From Piscinibacter gummiphilus (GTDB lineage: Bacteria > Pseudomonadota > Gammaproteobacteria > Burkholderiales > Burkholderiaceae_C), in the NCBI RefSeq assembly GCF_032681285.1, contig NZ_CP136336.1, forward strand, positions 1,971,001-2,035,000: a DNA stretch of 64,000 nucleotides. Direction: 5' to 3'. The translations under genes and the position numbers were made by a program. How positions within the stretch are numbered: position 1 is the first letter of the stretch; the number at the start of each line of letters is the position of its first letter. This document shows positions 37,326-47,668 of the stretch, in pieces. The notes under the pieces were generated by a model, which saw only the letters and a program-made list of their open reading frames with translations, was not told the origin of the DNA and searched no databases.

Positions 37326-37847
37326 TCAGTGCAGGTCTGAGCCGCCCGGTGCGGAGTGCAGGATGCTGATGCCGGGCTCGCTCACGCTCCCGGCTTCAAT
37401 CTCGTCTTCGGTCGCTTCGCGCACGTCGCGCACCGTCACGTCGAGCCGCAGCGCAATGCCGGCCAGCGGGTGGTTGCCGTCGAGCACCACGTGTTCGGGG
37501 TACACCTCGGTCACGGTGTAGATCGCGTCGGCCGGAAGGCCTTCGGTGGTGGCGCCTTCGGGCGGGCCTTCGAACTGCATGCCGGGCTGGAGCTTGTCGT
37601 CGAACACCGAGGCCGGCTCGAAGAACACGAGCTCAGGGTTGTACTCGCCGAACGCGTGTTCGGGCTCGAGGTGCAGCTGGGTCTGGAATCCGACTTCCTG
37701 CCCGTCGAGGGCTTCCTCGACCTTGGCGAGCAGGTCGTCGCCCCCGAAAAAGAACTCGACCGGCGCGGTGAGTTCGTCGATCAACTGGCCTTGGGCATCT
37801 TCGAGTCGCCACACGAGGCTGACGACGCAGGGGGCGGAAATGAGCAT
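37326..37847 (-). CDS. FKBP-type peptidyl-prolyl isomerase, SlyD-like
   Basis: Cytoplasmic prolyl isomerase and chaperone of 173 residues. The FKBP segment opens with VVSLVWRLEDAQGQLIDE; the insert-in-flap region carries LHLEPEHAFGEYNPELVFF and the C-terminal half has VLDGNHPLAGIALRLDVTVRDVREAT, all typical of SlyD. The His/Cys-rich nickel-binding tail of E. coli SlyD is absent (it ends in PGGSDLH), so a metallochaperone role is unlikely. It is divergent from the ribosomal oxygenase gene with a 25-base gap, and convergent with dut. Confidence 0.9.
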   Translation of the reverse strand: MLISAPCVVSLVWRLEDAQGQLIDELTAPVEFFFGGDDLLAKVEEALDGQEVGFQTQLHLEPEHAFGEYNPELVFFEPASVFDDKLQPGMQFEGPPEGATTEGLPADAIYTVTEVYPEHVVLDGNHPLAGIALRLDVTVRDVREATEDEIEAGSVSEPGISILHSAPGGSDLH

Positions 37848-37872
37848 CGGGCAATGATCGCACAATGACCCC

Positions 37873-38997
37873 ATGACCATCACCGAACCGATGACGCTGC
37901 TGGGCGGTTTGTCGCCCGCGAAATTCATGCGCCGCCACTGGCAAAAGCGGCCATTGCTGATCCGCCAGGCGGTGCCGAACCTCACCTCGTTCGTGAGCCG
38001 CGCCGAGCTGTTTGGGCTTGCCGGGCAGGAGGGCGTGGAGTCGCGTGTGATCGCGCACACGGGCAAGGCGTGGACGCTCAAGCACGGGCCATTTGCGCGC
38101 CGCGCGCTTCCCCCCGTGTCCCGGCCCGCGTGGACGCTGCTGGTCCAGGGTCTCGACACCCACCTCGATGCGGCGAACGAATTGCTCTTGCGTTTCCGCT
38201 TCGTGCCCGATGCGCGGCTCGACGACGTGATGGTGTCGTGGGCGAGCGACGGTGGCGGGGTCGGACCGCATGTCGATTCCTACGACGTGTTCCTGCTGCA
38301 GATCCACGGCAAGCGCCGCTGGCGCATCGCACCACCGGGGGACGCGACGCTGGTCGAGGGCGTGCCGCTCAAGATCCTCAAGCACTTTGCCCCGCAGGAC
38401 GATTGGGTGCTCGAACCCGGCGACATGCTGTACCTGCCGCCCGGTTGGGGGCATGACGGAGTCGCGGTCGGCGAGTGCATGACCGCCTCGATCGGCTTTC
38501 GCGCCGCTGGCCGTGCCGAGCTGCGCGACGAGGTGCTGCAGCGCATGCTGGATGCCAGCGAGCGGCCCGACCCGGACCCGCTGTACCGCGACCCGAAGCA
38601 GCCGGCCACGCAGCAGCCGGCGCTCATTCCCGCCGCACTGCGCGATTTCGCCGCGCGCGAGGTCGCCCGCTGGCTCGCCGAGCCGCGCGCCCTGGCTTGC
38701 GCGCTGGGCGAAGTGCTGAGCGAGCCCAAGCCGTCGGTGTGGTTCGACGCGGGCCAGGCATTGGCCTCGGGGCAGGGCGTGCGCCTGGATCGCCGCACAC
38801 GGATGTTGTATGACGAGCGTCATGTCTTCATCAACGGCGATGCCTTCCGCGCTGCCGGCCGTGATGCAACGCTGATGCGTCGCCTCGCCGACGAGCGCAC
38901 CCTGCCGGCCGCCCGGGTTGCAGCCCTGAGCGACGACGCCCGAGAATTGCTCGACCAGTGGGCGCAAGCCGGCTGGCTGCATTCGCTTCCCGACTGA
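37873..38997 (+). CDS. JmjC/cupin ribosomal oxygenase (RoxA/YcfD-like)
   Basis: Fe(II)/2-oxoglutarate dioxygenase of 374 residues related to E. coli YcfD, which hydroxylates an arginine of ribosomal protein L16. The JmjC core has the iron-binding HVD in GGGVGPHVDSYDVFLLQIHGKRRW and the distal His in LPPGWGHDG. A C-terminal dimerisation and winged-helix region follows from about 230. It shares a short divergent promoter region with the SlyD-like gene. The substrate is inferred from family membership only. Confidence 0.9.
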   Translation: MTITEPMTLLGGLSPAKFMRRHWQKRPLLIRQAVPNLTSFVSRAELFGLAGQEGVESRVIAHTGKAWTLKHGPFARRALPPVSRPAWTLLVQGLDTHLDAANELLLRFRFVPDARLDDVMVSWASDGGGVGPHVDSYDVFLLQIHGKRRWRIAPPGDATLVEGVPLKILKHFAPQDDWVLEPGDMLYLPPGWGHDGVAVGECMTASIGFRAAGRAELRDEVLQRMLDASERPDPDPLYRDPKQPATQQPALIPAALRDFAAREVARWLAEPRALACALGEVLSEPKPSVWFDAGQALASGQGVRLDRRTRMLYDERHVFINGDAFRAAGRDATLMRRLADERTLPAARVAALSDDARELLDQWAQAGWLHSLPD

Positions 38998-39007
38998 AAG
39001 GCCAGCC

Positions 39008-39499
39008 ATGGACGACCTGCCGACCTCTCGCATCATCACGTCGCGATCGGAGTTTCACGACGCCTTGAAAGAGGCCTTCGCCTTCGTGGCGGACAAAGGG
39101 TGCCGCGAGGTGTTCATCGCCGACCCCAACTTCGCCGACTGGCCGCTGAGCGATCGTGCGGTGATCGAGAACCTCTCGCGCTGGGCCTTCACGCACCGCA
39201 AGCTCACGGTGCTGGCCGAGAGCTTCGACGAGTTCCCGCGGCGTCACCCGCGCTGGGTGGAGTGGCGGCGGCAGTGGGCGCACGTCGTCGAGTGCCGCGC
39301 GGTGGACGAGGCCGACATCGGCCAGATGAGCGGCCTCTTCCTCGCGCCGGGTCTCATGACGCTGCGTGTGCTCGACGCCGAGCACTACCGTGCGAGCCTG
39401 TCGTTCGACCCCACCGATGGCACCCGGATACGCGATGCGCTTGATGCGCTTTTGCAACGGTCCGAGGAGGCCTTTCCTGTCACCACTTTGGGGCTCTAG
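39008..39499 (+). CDS. Conserved protein of unknown function
   Basis: Cytoplasmic protein of 163 residues starting 10 bases after the oxygenase gene and probably cotranscribed. No signal peptide or membrane segment. It opens with RIITSRSEFHDALKEAFAF, then IADPNFADWPLSDRAVIENLSRWAF and LTVLAESFDEFPRRHPRWVEWRRQW. The alternating helix/strand pattern recalls the phosphatidylserine/phospholipase D-like or restriction-accessory folds seen in small Burkholderiales proteins, but I cannot assign a family. The conserved spacing suggests a function linked to the oxygenase, which is inference. Confidence 0.8.
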   Translation: MDDLPTSRIITSRSEFHDALKEAFAFVADKGCREVFIADPNFADWPLSDRAVIENLSRWAFTHRKLTVLAESFDEFPRRHPRWVEWRRQWAHVVECRAVDEADIGQMSGLFLAPGLMTLRVLDAEHYRASLSFDPTDGTRIRDALDALLQRSEEAFPVTTLGL

Positions 39500-39597
39500 G
39501 GATGTCCCTAACAGCGGATATACTCATGGGCTGGCGTGGAGATGCTCGAGCGTTTCTCGCCTGATACGTTGGGGATCTGCCAGGACGGAGGGTTCCC

Positions 39598-39615
39598 ACA
39601 ATTACCGGTAATTGT
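39598..39615. promoter_or_regulatory. Perfect 18-base palindrome upstream of the Ala-rich lipoprotein
   Basis: ACAATTACCGGTAATTGT is a perfect 18-base palindrome with an AT-rich surround, 24 bases before the ATG at 39640. As RNA it could fold with a CCGG loop; as DNA it looks like an operator for a dimeric regulator. A TATACT at 39519-39524 is a possible upstream -10, which would place the palindrome in a leader of about 110 bases. The 140-base region 39500-39639 contains no gene. Confidence 0.75.
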
Positions 39616-39639
39616 TTGAACCTTTCACTGAGGACAAGT

Positions 39640-39858
39640 ATGAAAAAGTCGCTTCTGATGGCTTCTCTGGTTGCTGCTGTTGCTCTGGCCGCTTGCGGCA
39701 AGAAGGAAGAGCCCGCTGCTGCTCCGGCCGCTCCGGCTGCTGCCCCTGCCACCCCGGCCCCGGCTGCTGCTGCTTCTGACGCTGCTTCGGCTGCTGCTAC
39801 CGCTGCTGTTGCTGCTTCTGACGCTGCTTCGGCTGCCGCCACTGCTGCCAGCAAGTAA
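39640..39858 (+). CDS. Small Ala-rich lipoprotein
   Basis: Lipoprotein precursor of 72 residues. The signal MKKSLLMASLVAAVALAAC ends in a lipobox with the lipidated Cys, followed by GKKEEP, a Pro/Ala stretch, and two 14-residue repeats made almost only of Ala, Ser, Thr and Asp. GAGGA lies 7 bases before the ATG. The downstream terminator makes it monocistronic. Low-complexity helical Ala-rich lipoproteins of this kind are common and often abundant in Burkholderiales. No function can be assigned; an Lpp-like structural role is possible. Confidence 0.88.
   Translation: MKKSLLMASLVAAVALAACGKKEEPAAAPAAPAAAPATPAPAAAASDAASAAATAAVAASDAASAAATAASK
39769..39852 (+). repeat. Two tandem 42-base repeats in the lipoprotein gene
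   Basis: Copies at 39769-39810 and 39811-39852 both begin GCTGCTTCTGAC GCTGCTTC. The period of 42 bases adds 14 codons without breaking the frame. Confidence 0.8.
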
Positions 39859-39877
39859 TCGGTTCTCCGATTCTGAG

Positions 39878-39901
39878 AAAGCCGCCTTCGGGCGGCTTTT
39901 T
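39878..39901 (+). terminator. Rho-independent terminator of the lipoprotein gene
   Basis: AAAGCCGCC, a TTCG tetraloop (39887-39890), GGCGGCTTT and further T residues. A stable 9-base-pair stem capped by a UUCG loop. Confidence 0.92.
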
Positions 39902-39917
39902 CATGGCTGCGCAAGAC

Positions 39918-40697
39918 TCAAAGCGCGAGCCAGTCGAACCCCAGCGCTGGATCGGCGACGACGATTTCCGCAGGCGTGCCGCCGAAGACCGCAGCCAGGG
40001 CCGCCTGCGCCAAGTCCGGCCGGTTGTTGCGCTCGCTGAGGTGTGCAGCCACCAGGTGCTTCAGGCCGGCGTGCATGCAACCGGCGAGGATCTCCGCCGA
40101 GGTGTCGTTGGCAAGATGACCCAACCGCCCGCCGATTCGGGCCTTCAGCGATGCGGGGTAGGCCGAGTTCGCCAGCAGCGTGCGGTCGTGGTTGCACTCG
40201 AGCAGCAGCGCCTCGCAACGTTGGAGCTGCGCCAGCAGATGTGGCGTGGCGCAACCGGCGTCGGTCAGCACCCCCAGGCACACCGCGCCATCGCTGGCGC
40301 GAAGCTGCAGCGGCTCGTGCGCATCATGCGGCACGGTGTAGGGCGTGAGTTCCAGGTCGCCCAGCCGGATCGGGCTCAGGTCGCGGGCGAAGTGGAGCAG
40401 GCCGTCGGGCAGCTCGGGCTGGCCGATGGCGCGCCAAGTGCCGCGGCTCGTCCACACCGGCACCTGGTGCTTGCGGGCGAGGTGGAAGGCGCAGCCAACA
40501 TGATCGCCATGCTCATGGGTCACGAACACCGCATCGATGTCGCCTGCGGTGAGGCCGCGCACGGTCAGTCGGCGCTCCAGCTCACGCAGGGAAAAGCCGC
40601 AATCGACCAGCACCCGAGTGGTCGTGATGCCGGCACTGGCCTCGATCAGCGTCGCATTGCCCGAGCTGCCGCTGCCGAGGCTGCAGAAGCGCATCAT
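39918..40697 (-). CDS. MBL-fold metallo-hydrolase, YycJ/WalJ-like
   Basis: Cytoplasmic metallo-beta-lactamase-fold hydrolase or nuclease of 259 residues. It begins with FCSLGSGSSGNATLI, typical of the YycJ group, followed by the metal-binding THEHGDHVG; other ligands lie in VPHDAHEP, LTDAGC and VAAHLSERNN. Family members act as 5'-to-3' nucleases in some bacteria. It is the last gene of dapA-bamC-mbl on the minus strand, ends close to the lipoprotein terminator, and starts 31 bases after the bamC stop. Confidence 0.9.
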   Translation of the reverse strand: MMRFCSLGSGSSGNATLIEASAGITTTRVLVDCGFSLRELERRLTVRGLTAGDIDAVFVTHEHGDHVGCAFHLARKHQVPVWTSRGTWRAIGQPELPDGLLHFARDLSPIRLGDLELTPYTVPHDAHEPLQLRASDGAVCLGVLTDAGCATPHLLAQLQRCEALLLECNHDRTLLANSAYPASLKARIGGRLGHLANDTSAEILAGCMHAGLKHLVAAHLSERNNRPDLAQAALAAVFGGTPAEIVVADPALGFDWLAL

Positions 40698-40728
40698 CCC
40701 GGCACGCCTGCGACTGTCCCCGAGCGGC

Positions 40729-41868
40729 TTACTTCAGGTCGTCGACCAGCAGCTTGACGATGCGTTGGCCGGCGTCGCCGTTTTCCGGCTGGCCCTTGGC
40801 GTCGTACACCGACACGGTGCTGACCTCGCCTTCGGCCTTCACGTTGACGCGATAGCGGATGGGGCCGCTCAGCTTGGCATCGGTGAAGAGCCGGGCGAAG
40901 AAGCCGGGTTCCTCCTTGCCGGCCTGGGCCGGGTCGACGTAGCGCACGAAGTAGAGGCCTTGCGCACGGTCGCGGTCTTCCACCGTGAAGCCACTGCGGT
41001 CGAGCGCGAGGCCGACACGGCGCCAGGCGCGGTCGAAGCTCTCGTCGAGCTGTAGGGTGGCGGCCGGGCGGCCGGTCAGGGTGCGGGCGCGGGCGGCGGT
41101 GCTGGCGGTCGACGTCGCCGCAGCCTGCGCCATCGCGGCCTTGGCCACCTCAGCCTTGGCGCCGAGCTTGATCATCAGGCGCGACAGCATCTCGCCTTCG
41201 AGCGTGGGGTCGCTCGGGCGCGGCTTCCAGGTGGTCTGGTCCTTCAGCTGGCTGGAATAGACCTCTTCCATGCCGCGGTGGGAGATGTAGATGTCAGTGC
41301 CCCGCTCGCTGCGCTCGACGCGGGTGCGGTACTTGTCGCGCTCGCCGGTGTCGTAGAGCGAGTCGAACACCTTGCCGATGGTTTTGCGGATGATGTCGTC
41401 CGACAACTTCGCGCGGTTCTCGGCCCACACGGTTTCCATCACGCCAACATCGGGCTGGTCGACGGTGAGCGCGAGGCCACGTTCCTTCCAGAACTCCTGC
41501 AGCTGCGGCCAGAGCTGGTCGGTCGGGATGTTGGTGCTGAGGAAGCGCAGGTTGCCCTGGCGCTCCAGGCGCACGTCACCGAGCGCGGTGGGCGCCACCT
41601 GGTTCGTGACCGGGGCGGATGCGGCCACGCCGGGCGCCTGCAGCTGCGCGGCGCTGATGACGCCCGCGGTCGGGGCATAGCGCGGGTCGACGGCGAGCTG
41701 GGTCAGGTCGGGCGGGACTTCGAGCGGCGTGGCCTTGGTCTTGGCCGTGCGGTAGTCGACCTTGTCACCGGAGACTGCGCTGTCGAGCGCGGAGCAGGCG
41801 GTCAGGGTGCACAGCAGGGCTGTGGCGGTGGCCAGCGAACTGAGGGGAACACGAATCACGTTGAACAT
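40729..41868 (-). CDS. bamC: Outer membrane protein assembly factor BamC
   Basis: Lipoprotein subunit of the BAM complex that inserts beta-barrels into the outer membrane. It has 379 residues. The signal ends in the lipobox LTAC (Cys25), followed by a long unstructured segment (about 26-100, with LEVPPDLTQL, the BamD-binding type of motif). Two helix-grip domains follow, about 100-215 and 255-379, separated by an Ala/Thr linker. The dapA-bamC order is the same as in E. coli (dapA-nlpB), which strengthens the call. Confidence 0.93.
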   Translation of the reverse strand: MFNVIRVPLSSLATATALLCTLTACSALDSAVSGDKVDYRTAKTKATPLEVPPDLTQLAVDPRYAPTAGVISAAQLQAPGVAASAPVTNQVAPTALGDVRLERQGNLRFLSTNIPTDQLWPQLQEFWKERGLALTVDQPDVGVMETVWAENRAKLSDDIIRKTIGKVFDSLYDTGERDKYRTRVERSERGTDIYISHRGMEEVYSSQLKDQTTWKPRPSDPTLEGEMLSRLMIKLGAKAEVAKAAMAQAAATSTASTAARARTLTGRPAATLQLDESFDRAWRRVGLALDRSGFTVEDRDRAQGLYFVRYVDPAQAGKEEPGFFARLFTDAKLSGPIRYRVNVKAEGEVSTVSVYDAKGQPENGDAGQRIVKLLVDDLK

Positions 41869-41961
41869 CTCCGTAGGGAGCGGGCCGGGCCGGTAGGGCC
41901 GTGGAGCCGTGGGTGACAGGGGAATGAATGCCGCGCCCGGGTCACAGGCGGCGGCCTCGGC

Positions 41962-42843
41962 TCACAACAGACCCGCTTCCCGCAGTGCTTGTTCCACGGC
42001 GGACTGGCCGGCCGGGCTCAAAGGCAGGATGGGCAGGCGCACGGTGGCCCCGCAGCGGCCCAGGCGCGACAAGGCCCACTTGGTGGGCGTCGGGCTGGAT
42101 TCGACGAAAAGATTCTTGTGCAGGCCGAGCAGCTTGAGGTGGATGGCCGTGGCCTCGCGCACCTGGCCGGCCAGCGCCGCCTTGCAGAGCTCGTGCATCG
42201 CGCGCGGCGCCACGTTGGCGGTGACGCTCACGTTGCCGTGGCCGCCCAGCAGCATCAGCGCAACGGCGGTCGGGTCGTCGCCGGAATAGATCGAGAAGCC
42301 CTTCGGCGCATGCTTGATCAGCTGGCAGGCGCGCTCGATGTTGCCGGTCGCTTCCTTGATGCCGATGACGCCCGGCACCTGCGCCAGCTTGAGCGTGGTC
42401 TCGGGCAGCATGTCGGCCACCGTGCGGCCGGGCACGTTGTACAGCACCATCGGCACGTCGACCGCTTCGGCGATGGCCTTGAAGTGCGCGTAGATGCCGT
42501 CCTGCGAAGGCTTGTTGTAGTACGGCACGACCGAAAGCGTGCAATCGGCGCCCACCTCCTTGGCGAAGCGCGAGAGTTCGATCGCCTCACGGGTGGAGTT
42601 GCCGCCGGTGCCGGCCATGATGGGCACACGGCCCTTGGCGTGCTGAACGGCCACTCGGATGATCTCGCAATGCTCTTCGACCGACACCGTCGGCGATTCG
42701 CCGGTGGTGCCAACCACGCCGATGCAATCGGTGCCTTCGGCGATGTGCCAGTCGATCAGGCTGCGCAGGCCGTCGTAGTCGACGCTGCCGTCTTCCTGCA
42801 TGGGCGTGACGAGCGCCACGATGCTGCCAACGATGGGTTTCAT
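41962..42843 (-). CDS. dapA: 4-hydroxy-tetrahydrodipicolinate synthase
   Basis: Condenses pyruvate with aspartate semialdehyde, the first committed step to diaminopimelate and lysine. It is a TIM-barrel protein of 293 residues. The Schiff-base Lys163 lies in GIKEATG, the catalytic Tyr135 in YNVPGRT, and the GTTGES motif holds the Thr of the proton relay near 46-50. Its ribosome binding site (GAGGAA) lies inside a perfect inverted repeat just before the ATG. No lysine riboswitch is visible in the 25-base gap upstream. bamC follows 94 bases after its stop. Confidence 0.97.
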   Translation of the reverse strand: MKPIVGSIVALVTPMQEDGSVDYDGLRSLIDWHIAEGTDCIGVVGTTGESPTVSVEEHCEIIRVAVQHAKGRVPIMAGTGGNSTREAIELSRFAKEVGADCTLSVVPYYNKPSQDGIYAHFKAIAEAVDVPMVLYNVPGRTVADMLPETTLKLAQVPGVIGIKEATGNIERACQLIKHAPKGFSIYSGDDPTAVALMLLGGHGNVSVTANVAPRAMHELCKAALAGQVREATAIHLKLLGLHKNLFVESSPTPTKWALSRLGRCGATVRLPILPLSPAGQSAVEQALREAGLL

Positions 42844-42845
42844 GG

Positions 42846-42861
42846 GGATTCCTCGGAATCC
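42846..42861 (-). promoter_or_regulatory. Hairpin over the dapA ribosome binding site
   Basis: On the minus strand, GGATTCC-GA-GGAATCC (7-base arms) ends two bases before the dapA ATG. The Shine-Dalgarno-like GAGGAA spans the loop and 3' arm, so folding would hide it. Confidence 0.5.
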
Positions 42862-42868
42862 GGGGATT

Positions 42869-43429
42869 TTAGCCGCCCGACGCCCCCGGCCCGGACGTCA
42901 GCAGATGGCGTGGATGAGGGTCACTTGCGCTTGCCGACCGCAGGGCCGTGATGCGCTGCACGAAGCGCTCGGGGGCATCGAGAAAGCCGTCTTCATAGGC
43001 GACGACGCGCAGGCCGTTTGCGGCCCTCAGCAACTCGCCCGGCTGCAGCAGGAAATCGGGCCGTGACGGCTTGCCGACCGTCTGGTTGCCGTCGGCGAAA
43101 GTCTCGTAGATCAGCACGCCGCCTTCGGCCACGCTGCCGACAAGCGTGGGCAGGAGGGAGCGCCAGAGGTAGTTGGTGACGACGACGGCATCGAAGCGGC
43201 GGCCATCGAACGGCCACGGGCCATCTTCGATGTCTGCGACGACCACCTCGGCCATCGAACGCAAGGGTTCCACGGCGGCGGCATCGCGATCCACCGCGGT
43301 GACGCGACAAGCGCGCTGCGCGAACCAGCGCACATGCCGCCCCGAGCCGCACGCCACGTCGAGCACCGTGGCACCCGAAGGCAGCAGGTGCGACCAGCGC
43401 TGCACCCAGGGAGACACCGCCAGCGTCAT
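42869..43429 (-). CDS. Class I SAM-dependent methyltransferase
   Basis: Small methyltransferase of 186 residues with SAM motif [17 protein letters not shown] (about 22-37), the acidic residue in [11 protein letters not shown], and motif IV-like [18 protein letters not shown]. It resembles the TehB/UbiE-like group; the substrate is unknown. The ATG at 43429 overlaps the stop of the SDR gene (ATGA), so it is translationally coupled as the last gene of the MFS-peptide-SDR-methyltransferase operon. dapA starts 25 bases downstream on the same strand. Confidence 0.88.
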   Translation of the reverse strand: MTLAVSPWVQRWSHLLPSGATVLDVACGSGRHVRWFAQRACRVTAVDRDAAAVEPLRSMAEVVVADIEDGPWPFDGRRFDAVVVTNYLWRSLLPTLVGSVAEGGVLIYETFADGNQTVGKPSRPDFLLQPGELLRAANGLRVVAYEDGFLDAPERFVQRITALRSASASDPHPRHLLTSGPGASGG

Positions 43430-44232
43430 TGCGGTCGGGCGTGCTGGTTCAGCGCCTTGAGCGCGAGCGAATCCACCAGGCCCGGCACCAGCAGCTTCAG
43501 CCAGCGGCCGAGCTTGCCCTTGGCCGTCATCACCACCTCGCGGCGGCGCGAGTCGGTGCCGTCGATGATGAGCCGGGCGCAGGTCTCGACGCTCATCGCG
43601 CCGCGCTCGTCGAGCCCGCTCTGGCCTGCCGCCTGGCCGTCGGCCTTGAAGCCGCGGTAGCGGATCTCGGTGGCCACGACGCCCGGGTAGGCGAGGGTGA
43701 CGCTCACCCCGGCCGTGGACAGCTCGGTGCGCAGTGCCTCGAAGAAGCCGGTCATCGCAAACTTGGTCGAGCAATAGGCGGTGCGCCCCGGCACGCCCAC
43801 CAGCCCGGCGAGGCTCGAGACGGCCACGATGCGCCCTTTCGCTGCCTTGAGATGCGGCAGCGCTGCGTGGGTGCACCACACGCTGCCCCAGTGGTTGATG
43901 CGCATCAGCGTCTCGTACCAGGCGAGGTCGGCCACCTCGCTGAGGAGCGCCTGCGCCGACATGCCGGCGTTGTTGACGAGTGTGTCGAGCCGGCCGAAGG
44001 TGTTGAGCGTGGCGGTGACGAGCGCCTCGCAGTCGGCCTGAACGCCCACGTCGCAGCGCTGCACCAGCACATGCGCGCTGTGCTGCCGGCATTGCGCCGC
44101 GACCTCGTTGAGCTTGTCGACGTTGCGCGCGGCCAGCACGAGCGCCTGTTGCGAGCCGCCGCGTTGCGCCCACTGGCGCGCCATCTCCGCGCCGATGCCC
44201 TCGGAGGCGCCGGTGATCACGATCACGTTCAT
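43426..44232 (-). CDS. Short-chain dehydrogenase/reductase
   Basis: NAD(P)-dependent oxidoreductase of 268 residues. The cofactor motif is TGASEGIGAEMA at the N-terminus (TGxxxGxG), NNAG lies near 92, and the catalytic Ser-Tyr-Lys are in VSSLAG and AYCSTKFA (YxxxK). The Arg/Asn pattern after the first strand (LAARN) favours NADP. A C-terminal hydrophobic stretch suggests membrane association. It starts at ATG 44232, 7 bases after the 41-residue peptide gene. The substrate is unknown. Confidence 0.92.
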   Translation of the reverse strand: MNVIVITGASEGIGAEMARQWAQRGGSQQALVLAARNVDKLNEVAAQCRQHSAHVLVQRCDVGVQADCEALVTATLNTFGRLDTLVNNAGMSAQALLSEVADLAWYETLMRINHWGSVWCTHAALPHLKAAKGRIVAVSSLAGLVGVPGRTAYCSTKFAMTGFFEALRTELSTAGVSVTLAYPGVVATEIRYRGFKADGQAAGQSGLDERGAMSVETCARLIIDGTDSRRREVVMTAKGKLGRWLKLLVPGLVDSLALKALNQHARPQ

Positions 44233-44239
44233 GGTGTGT

Positions 44240-44365
44240 TCAGAAACAGTTCCAGAGCTGGTTCGCGAGTGTGAACGCGAGATCGGGCCGCAGGTAGGCG
44301 GCAAACACCGACAGCAGCACCACGGAGGCGGTGCCCCAGAGTGCGAGTCGCTTGCCGCGGGTCAT
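44240..44365 (-). CDS. 41-residue single-pass membrane peptide
   Basis: Short gene between the MFS and SDR genes. The product begins MTRGKRLALWG, has one hydrophobic helix (about 7-24, ALWGTASVVLLSVFAAYL), and ends RPDLAFTLANQLWNCF. The basic N-terminus predicts N-in topology with an aromatic, Cys-containing C-terminus. It starts 3 bases after the MFS stop and ends 7 bases before the SDR start, so it fits exactly into the operon. I recall similar short proteins (RPDxxxxLAxQLWxCF ending) in related betaproteobacteria, which supports it being real. The function is unknown; a partner of a membrane enzyme is possible. Confidence 0.72.
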   Translation of the reverse strand: MTRGKRLALWGTASVVLLSVFAAYLRPDLAFTLANQLWNCF

Positions 44366-44368
44366 GGC

Positions 44369-45595
44369 TCAGGCCGTGGCGGGCGCGCGGCGCACGATGG
44401 CCGACTCGCGCACCGGCAGGTTCACGATGGCCGCGAAGATGCCGAGTGCCACCGCGATCCACCACACCACGTCGTAGCTGCCGGTCGTGTCGTAGAGCTT
44501 GCCGCCCAGCCACACGCCGAGGAAGGAGCCGACCTGGTGGCTCAGGAAGACGAAGCCGCCCAGCATGGACATGTATTGCACGCCGAAGATCTGGGCAATC
44601 ACCGCGTTGGTCGGTGGGACCGTCGACAACCAGAGGAAGCCCATGACGGAGGCGAAGATGTACACGCTCCACGGCGTGAGCGGCACGCTGAGGAAGATCA
44701 CGATGGCCACCGAGCGCAGCGCATAGATCGACGAAAGGATGTACTTCTTCTGCATGCGCTGGCCCAGTGAGCCGGCGGCATAGGTGCCGAAGACGTTGAA
44801 GAGGCCGATGAGCGCGAGCGCGGTCGTCGCGACGTTGGGTGTGAGGCCGTTGTCTTTCAGGTAGCTCGGCATGTGCACACCGATGAACACCACCTGGAAG
44901 CCACACACGAAGTAGCCGGCCATCAACAACTGGAAGCTCGGGTAGCTGAACGCCTCGCGCAGCGCATGGCCGATGCTCTGGTGATGCGCGCCAGCCTGTG
45001 GCGTGGCCTTGGGTTCCTTCAGGCCGAAGGCCAGCGGCGCGATGGCCAGTGCCAGGCAGCCGAGCAGGAAGAGCGCGTTCTGCCAGCCAAAGCTGCCGAT
45101 CAGCCAGTTCTCCACCGGCACCATCAGGAACTGGCCGAACGAGCCGGCCGCCGCGGCGACACCCATCGCCCAGCTGCGCTTTTCGGGCGCCACGTTGCGG
45201 CCGATCACGCCGTAGACCACCGCATAGGTGGTGCCCGACTGCGCCATGCCGAGGATGAGGCCTGCGCTGCCGGTGAAGGCCAGGCCCGAGGTCGACACCG
45301 CCATCAGCACCAGCCCCGCCGCGTAGAGCAAGCTCCCTACGATGAGCACTCGAAACGCGCCAAAGCGGTCGGCCAGCATGCCGGCGAACGGCCCGGCCAG
45401 GCCCCAGGCCAGGTTCTGGATGGCGAGCGCGAACGCGAAGGTCTCGCGCGACCAGCCGCGGTCCATCGTGATCGGCTGCAGCCACAGCCCGAAGCCGTGG
45501 CGGATGCCCATCGAGAGCGTGACGATCAGCGCGCCGCACAGCAGCACCTGTTTCATGGAGAGCGGGGCGGGCGGCGTGGCGGCAATGGCGGTCAT
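44369..45595 (-). CDS. MFS transporter, oxalate/formate-antiporter-like
   Basis: Inner membrane carrier of 408 residues with about 12 helices. The loop 2-3 motif is GMLADRFGAFR, and the mid-protein loop is long and hydrophilic (about 195-215). FGLWLQPITMDRGWSRETFAFALAIQNLAWGLAGP at the N-terminus is typical of the YnfM/oxalate-formate group of uncharacterised MFS proteins. It heads the minus-strand operon with the 41-residue peptide, SDR and methyltransferase genes, and is divergent from parE. The substrate is unknown. Confidence 0.88.
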   Translation of the reverse strand: MTAIAATPPAPLSMKQVLLCGALIVTLSMGIRHGFGLWLQPITMDRGWSRETFAFALAIQNLAWGLAGPFAGMLADRFGAFRVLIVGSLLYAAGLVLMAVSTSGLAFTGSAGLILGMAQSGTTYAVVYGVIGRNVAPEKRSWAMGVAAAAGSFGQFLMVPVENWLIGSFGWQNALFLLGCLALAIAPLAFGLKEPKATPQAGAHHQSIGHALREAFSYPSFQLLMAGYFVCGFQVVFIGVHMPSYLKDNGLTPNVATTALALIGLFNVFGTYAAGSLGQRMQKKYILSSIYALRSVAIVIFLSVPLTPWSVYIFASVMGFLWLSTVPPTNAVIAQIFGVQYMSMLGGFVFLSHQVGSFLGVWLGGKLYDTTGSYDVVWWIAVALGIFAAIVNLPVRESAIVRRAPATA

Positions 45596-45640
45596 CGGGG
45601 CACTGTAGCCATTTCAATGGGGCCTTGCTGGGGACACTCC

Positions 45641-47629
<1,989 letters not shown>

Positions 47630-47668
47630 CGCCCGCCGACAAGATTCCACAACAAAAGGGAGGGTGTC

